Below the pieces are notes generated by a model. That model saw nothing but the letters and a program-made list of their open reading frames with translations. It ran no database searches and was not told the DNA's origin. From Usnea hakonensis (taxonomy: Eukaryota; Ascomycota; Lecanoromycetes; Lecanorales; Parmeliaceae), in the NCBI GenBank assembly GCA_013423325.1, contig BLJB01000012.1:62001-126000 (forward strand): a stretch of DNA of 64,000 nt. Reading direction: 5' to 3'. Below, one piece after another: positions 59,632-64,000 of the stretch (positions are counted from its first letter, which is position 1; each line of letters starts with the position of its first letter). Made by a program: the position numbers and the translations under genes.

Positions 59632-61632
59632 ATGGTCCAAACAGAAGAATCAAGATGCGATTTACTTATTGTTGGGGCTGGTCCCGCGGGATTGATGGCA
59701 GCTACTTGGGCAGCACGATGTGGGATACATGCCAGGATACTCGACAAGAGAGGCACAAAGATTTCCAACGGCCATGCTGATGGCATCCAATGCAGGAGTC
59801 TGGAAATATTTGAGAGTTTTGGGTTCGCAGACAGGGTTTGGAAGGATTCAAATCATATGTTGGAGATATGTCTCTGGAATCCGGACGAGACTGGCAGAAT
59901 CAGACGGACTGACAGGATCCCCAATAATATACCAGGCATTTCGAGGTTCCAAGAGGTCGTTCTGCATCAGGGACGTATCGAGAGATTTTTTTTGGACTCA
60001 CTGAAACAACATTCTGAAATCGAGATTGAAAGGGGCATCCTACCCGAACAGCTCGAAATAGATCATTCTAAGGCTGAAGACGACCGTGCTTACCCCATCA
60101 AAGTAAAGATTCGGCATCTAGACGACAATAAAGCAAACCCAGTTCAAAGTAGCATGAGTATCCCCGATGGTCTGTTCAGCAGCGGTCTTGCTAAAGATGA
60201 TACTGACGACTTGATAGGAAGGAATCGAGGGAAAGAGGGGACGACTGAGGTAATTTCTGCCAAGTACCTGGTGGGTTGTGATGGTGCCCACAGTTGGACT
60301 CGACGGCAGCTCGGCTTCAGTATGCAGGGCGAGCAGACCGACTTCATCTGGGGTGTCCTTGACATAGTTCCTATTACGAACTTTCCAGATATTCGCATGA
60401 GATGTGCAATTCATAGCGCAGATTGCGGATCTGTCATGATTATTCCCCGTGAGAACAAGCTTGTTCGGCTCTACATTCAACTGAACGAAGTTGACAGCGA
60501 CGGGCAGTTTGTTGACCGATCAAAGGTCACTCCGGAGATAATTCTGAAGGCTGCCCAGAAAATCATGAGTCCTTACGAGCTCACGTATAGCTATTGTGAC
60601 TGGTGGACAGCTTATCAGATCGGCCAGAGGGTAGGCGACTCCTTCAGCTGCGACGATCGAGTATTTCTCGCTGGAGACGCGGTCCACACTCACTCCCCAA
60701 AAGCTGGCCAAGGAATGAATGTCAGCATGCAAGATACTTACAACCTCGGCTGGAAGATTTGTCTCGTCGTGCGAGGCCTTGCCAAACGCTCCATCTTGAG
60801 GACTTACCAGAGCGAGCGTAGGAGGGTAGCGCAGGATCTGATTGCCTTTGACCACCGATTCTCCCGTCTGTTTTCAGGCCGACCCGCGAAAGACGCAGCT
60901 GATGAAGTTGGCATATCCATGGCGGAGTTCAAGGATGCCTTCGAGAAAGGGAGAATGTTTGCCTCTGGGTTAGCGGTAGACTACGGCGCAAGTATACTCG
61001 TAGCGAAACCCGGAGACTCAGCGGGCCAAGGAGATGCTACAGATGTCGAAGCTATGATCAATGGCACAGATAGAGTTGTAAGCAAGCAGGGGTTTGCTAA
61101 CAATATCAAGCTGGGCATGCGCTTCCCAAGTTTCCAAGTACTCAATCAAAGCGACGCCCGTCCTTGGCAGTTTGGCCAATTCCTAAAGAGCGACGGTCGC
61201 TTTAGGATCATCGTCTTTGCTGGAAATCTCAAGAACGAGAAGCAATGGAACCGGTTGCAAAGCTTGGGGGAATCAATTGCGAAACCCAACTCGGTCGTCC
61301 ACCGCTTCACACCTTCTGCGCAGCCATTTGACGCGGTTTTCGAAATCTTGGTCATCCACTCGGCGCCGCGACAGGAAGTGGAACTCCTGGATCTACACGA
61401 GATATTCCATCCCTTCGACGAGAAACTTGGATGGGATTATGAAAAAGTCTTTGTCGATGACGTGTCGTACCACGAGGGATATGGAGAGGCGTACAGGTGC
61501 TGTGGAGTGGACAGCGAAACTGGTTGCTTGGTCATTGTCAGGCCTGACCAGCATGTTGGTTGGATTGGTGAGCTCGAAGACCTGGGAGAGGTCGATCGAT
61601 ACTTCGCGGAGGTACTCATACCTCAGAGCTGA
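59632..61632 (+). CDS. FAD-dependent phenol 2-monooxygenase family enzyme
   Basis: Single exon, 666 residues from ATG 59632, the usual length. It is a class A flavoprotein aromatic hydroxylase using FAD and NADPH. Landmarks: LLIVGAGPAGLMAATWAARC (GxGxxG), SNGHADGIQCRSLEIFESFG, YLVGCDGAHSWTRRQLGF (DG motif), VFLAGDAVHTHSPKAGQGMN (GD motif), then YNLGWKICLVVRGLA. The last ~200 residues form the thioredoxin-like phenol-hydroxylase dimerisation domain (FGQFLKSDGRFRIIVFAGNL, ending VRPDQHVGWIGELED). It hydroxylates simple phenols ortho to the OH in catabolism or detoxification; the actual substrate is unknown. The sequence upstream to 59542 is open, so a short upstream exon is possible. Confidence 0.94.
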   Translation: MVQTEESRCDLLIVGAGPAGLMAATWAARCGIHARILDKRGTKISNGHADGIQCRSLEIFESFGFADRVWKDSNHMLEICLWNPDETGRIRRTDRIPNNIPGISRFQEVVLHQGRIERFFLDSLKQHSEIEIERGILPEQLEIDHSKAEDDRAYPIKVKIRHLDDNKANPVQSSMSIPDGLFSSGLAKDDTDDLIGRNRGKEGTTEVISAKYLVGCDGAHSWTRRQLGFSMQGEQTDFIWGVLDIVPITNFPDIRMRCAIHSADCGSVMIIPRENKLVRLYIQLNEVDSDGQFVDRSKVTPEIILKAAQKIMSPYELTYSYCDWWTAYQIGQRVGDSFSCDDRVFLAGDAVHTHSPKAGQGMNVSMQDTYNLGWKICLVVRGLAKRSILRTYQSERRRVAQDLIAFDHRFSRLFSGRPAKDAADEVGISMAEFKDAFEKGRMFASGLAVDYGASILVAKPGDSAGQGDATDVEAMINGTDRVVSKQGFANNIKLGMRFPSFQVLNQSDARPWQFGQFLKSDGRFRIIVFAGNLKNEKQWNRLQSLGESIAKPNSVVHRFTPSAQPFDAVFEILVIHSAPRQEVELLDLHEIFHPFDEKLGWDYEKVFVDDVSYHEGYGEAYRCCGVDSETGCLVIVRPDQHVGWIGELEDLGEVDRYFAEVLIPQS

Positions 61633-62930
61633 AAAGATATTCGCTCGTCGTTGCTGGCGTAGATTTGGTTTGGAGGTTGCCGGTAGCCTATGTAAGACAA
61701 TGGCTCTACCATGACCTCCAGTGTGTCAAGCGATATAATCTATATCTCGCCCGAGAGATGTAGGCTGGCTGGCTGGCTGGGGAATGACATGGCGCAACAC
61801 CGCAACTCGGAATGTGACCATCGAAACTGGGAGATGACAAATACAAAAATACCTCGAAACTCGGACGTACAACTACGCAAATGAGATGCTGAATATGTTG
61901 TAGAACATGTCCAAGCTACCGCTTTGAACGTTATGCACTTCCCAGACTCCAACACAGCCCCACGGCCTCACCCTGACGAGCTGCTAACCCCATCTGTGCT
62001 CCGTTAACGCCAAGTCTTTTTTTCCTTGGCACAGCCCGTGGTAGGCTCTCCCCGACCAGAGGCAATGTCCTTGTACGAGCATTTATGGCAACCCTCGAGG
62101 AACTCATTATAGTCATCGGTTACACCTTGGCGGGCATACTGGTGCCTATGAGCCACGACGCAACAACGGGCAGCACAGAGCTCGGGGTTCAGCGTGGAGA
62201 AAGGAAACAGACGAGGCCAACTCCACGGGCTTGATGGGCTTCAAGAAAGAGCCCTCGGGTCGTTGTCCGAAGAAGACCTTGAACTACGCTCAATGAGTCG
62301 ATGATTACAGAAGTCCATTGCTTCTCGGCTCTCTGTTTCCTCGTCTGTCACTTTTATATGTGAGTTTCATCAACATGAATCGGGCCCGGCTTTGGGCTTT
62401 GAACAGTGTTGCATTTTATCTTGTCGACCTGACAGGGAATGGTGTATCATTGACAAATATATGGTCCTTTGGTGATGGAATAGTAACGATGGAGTCGATG
62501 TCCGTGGTTTTCCTTAACAAGGGTTGCTATATCGCATGCTTGGGTATTTCTGCAGAGGAGTGTATTATAGAATAGGTCAAGAGATGGAGGAACCAATTGG
62601 TCTTGAGCTGTAGAGTATACGCTGTAGTCAGATCAAAGTAGTGCGAATGGTTGGCTCATACATAGCTTCTGGCTGAGCTTACGCATCTAATAGAACACTA
62701 ATCTGCACGCGCAAGGCTTCAATCGAGCGAGACAAGAGCTGGTCGGCTCAGTCGACTCACCTTCCATTGGGCTTCAGGCTTACTATGGGTGGGTCCCAAA
62801 CCCTGATTGATCAAAAAGTTTCGCGATTCTTCTGACTTGCTCCTTGCTTTGAACTTAGACAGAGTATCGGCGACCACTACTTGCAAATGACATACCACTC
62901 ATTCATCCCGATCGCCAATCCCAAGGTCTT
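61633..62930. other. Intergenic region
   Basis: About 1.3 kb. A short GGCT repeat at about 61767-61780 (CTGGCTGGCTGGCTGG). Small open frames show no recognisable family. Confidence 0.45.
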
Positions 62931-64000
62931 GCAGTGGCAGTACAAAAGGCGTTTAAAAGCAACAGCAACAGCAAATCCGGTCACAAGTCTGCTCGTTTCT
63001 CAGCACTGTACACTGTGTTCAAGAAGGACTTCCTGATAGGTGGTGTGTGTAGAGGAGTAGTAGACATCCTCCTCGTTCTCACACCGTATACGTTACGATA
63101 TCTCATCAAGTTTGCCGAGTAATCCTATGTGGCAGGTCGCGAGGGTACAAAGGGCCCACCTGTATGGCTTGCGATCGCCTACTTGGCAGCCCTCATCATC
63201 ATGTTGAGCATACAGTCACTCGCACACAATTACTATTGGTACCTGCTCGGCGTCATCGGCAACGAATCTCGCGCTGACTGCGGCTATATTCGATAAAGCC
63301 ATGAGGATTGAAGGGCGCAGGAGGGGTGCAGTAGTAAATAGCAACCAACCTGATGGAAATCATGTGAAGCATGAGAACCGATCGAAGAATGTTGGGGACT
63401 CGTCGACCGGGTATCTTACGAACCTTCTATCAGTCGACTGTGCTCGAGTTGCGCAGGGCGTGCCACGTATACACTTTCTATGGACTGCACCACTTTCAAT
63501 GGTTCTTGCAATTACTCTTCGTAAGATACTCGTCAGCTGGAAGCACGAGTGAAAATCCTAACGTTACACAGTAATTGTAAACCTCCAAACTGCCGCTCTT
63601 GCAGGCTTTGCACTAACTGAAGCTCGAGTCTCCCTGATAGAGGAAGTCCTGAGTGGCGTTCGTTGCGTAAAATACCATGGATGGGCAGAGCGGTTTGTGA
63701 AGAAGGTCCTAGATTTGCGGGCCCAGAAGGTTCGCCAGCTCCAACGTTATACAGCGATACGAACTGCTGTCGGCACTATGTTGTATCTCACAGGGTTTGC
63801 CCGCTTTGACTGCCACGTTAGCTTTCATCACTTATGCATTGACGGACTCGGCTTTATCACCACCTATTTTATTTTCGTCCACGGCCCTCTTCGTCAGTCT
63901 ACGTACGCCCTTCATCTATTTGCCTACCGCCCTCCAAGGATGTAGCGATAGCGCGGCAGCCTTGCAGCGTCTTCAGAAGTACCTTTTGAGCGAAGAGATC
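62931..64000 (+). pseudogene. ABC transporter (MRP/ABCC type) pseudogene, truncated by window edge
   Basis: Fragments in order match the first membrane domain of a fungal multidrug-resistance ABCC transporter: FKKDFLIGGVCRG, LLVLTPYTLRYLIKFAE, stop TAA (63120-63122), SYVAGREGTKG ... HNYYWYLLGVIGNESR, a frameshift near 63270, LTAAIFDKAMRIEGRR, TGYLTNLLSVDCARV. Then an intron-like gap (about 63523-63571), LIVNLQTAALAGFALTEARV, LIEEVLSGVRCVKYHGWAERF, another shift near 63795, and LPALTATLAFITYALTDSAL ... LQRLQKYLLSEEI at the edge. At least one stop and two frameshifts rule out a functional product unless the assembly is wrong. The nucleotide-binding domains would lie beyond the window. Confidence 0.82.

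Overview
The window is nuclear DNA of a filamentous ascomycete (Pezizomycotina). The evidence is the gene structure: protein genes on both strands with many short introns (about 45-190 nt, GT..AG, mostly with CTRAY-type branch points), CT-rich 5' regions, and fungal-only families such as 2EXR, DUF7580-like, PAP2_3-like, Pho80-type cyclin, a HET-like membrane protein and a CorA-like protein. No bacterial-style operon, CRISPR array or rRNA was seen. The species cannot be named from the sequence. Most gene models were rebuilt by hand from splice signals and phase, and every multi-exon model given as complete sums to a whole number of codons.

1-24 kb is a mostly housekeeping block: a Pho85-type cyclin, a large protein with a degenerate aspartic-protease-like domain, an isochorismatase-family hydrolase, a BTB protein, a PAP2-type membrane protein, exosome subunit RRP45, a CLC chloride transporter, spliceosomal CWC15, a glycine-rich repeat protein, Mediator MED22, dihydrofolate reductase and bifunctional THI6. 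A small relic and a possible small secreted protein lie at 15.4-16.2 kb.

24.6-31 kb holds the most unusual locus. Two genes are transcribed away from each other. One encodes a DUF7580-like protein whose C-terminal half looks like a decayed protein kinase. The other encodes a 986-residue chimera in which a fungal helical/zinc-finger signalling module is joined to a complete-looking protein kinase C catalytic domain.

31-42.6 kb returns to conserved genes: eIF5 (with a GC-AG intron), the TTT-complex subunit TTI1, a 2EXR protein and a cytochrome P450.

42.8-51.3 kb is an accessory, decaying segment. It has a frameshifted fungal pseudogene, an ankyrin pseudogene with stop codons, a pair of diverged repeat copies, a HET-like membrane protein with an upstream in-frame stop, a 263-bp MITE-like element with TA target duplication, and an intact CorA-like membrane protein.

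51.5-61.7 kb is again conserved: the palmitoyltransferase AKR1 head-to-head with the SRP receptor beta subunit, a small cysteine-containing secreted protein, a Ca2+/H+ exchanger and a phenol hydroxylase. The right edge (62.9-64 kb) is a broken ABC (MRP-type) transporter that runs off the window.
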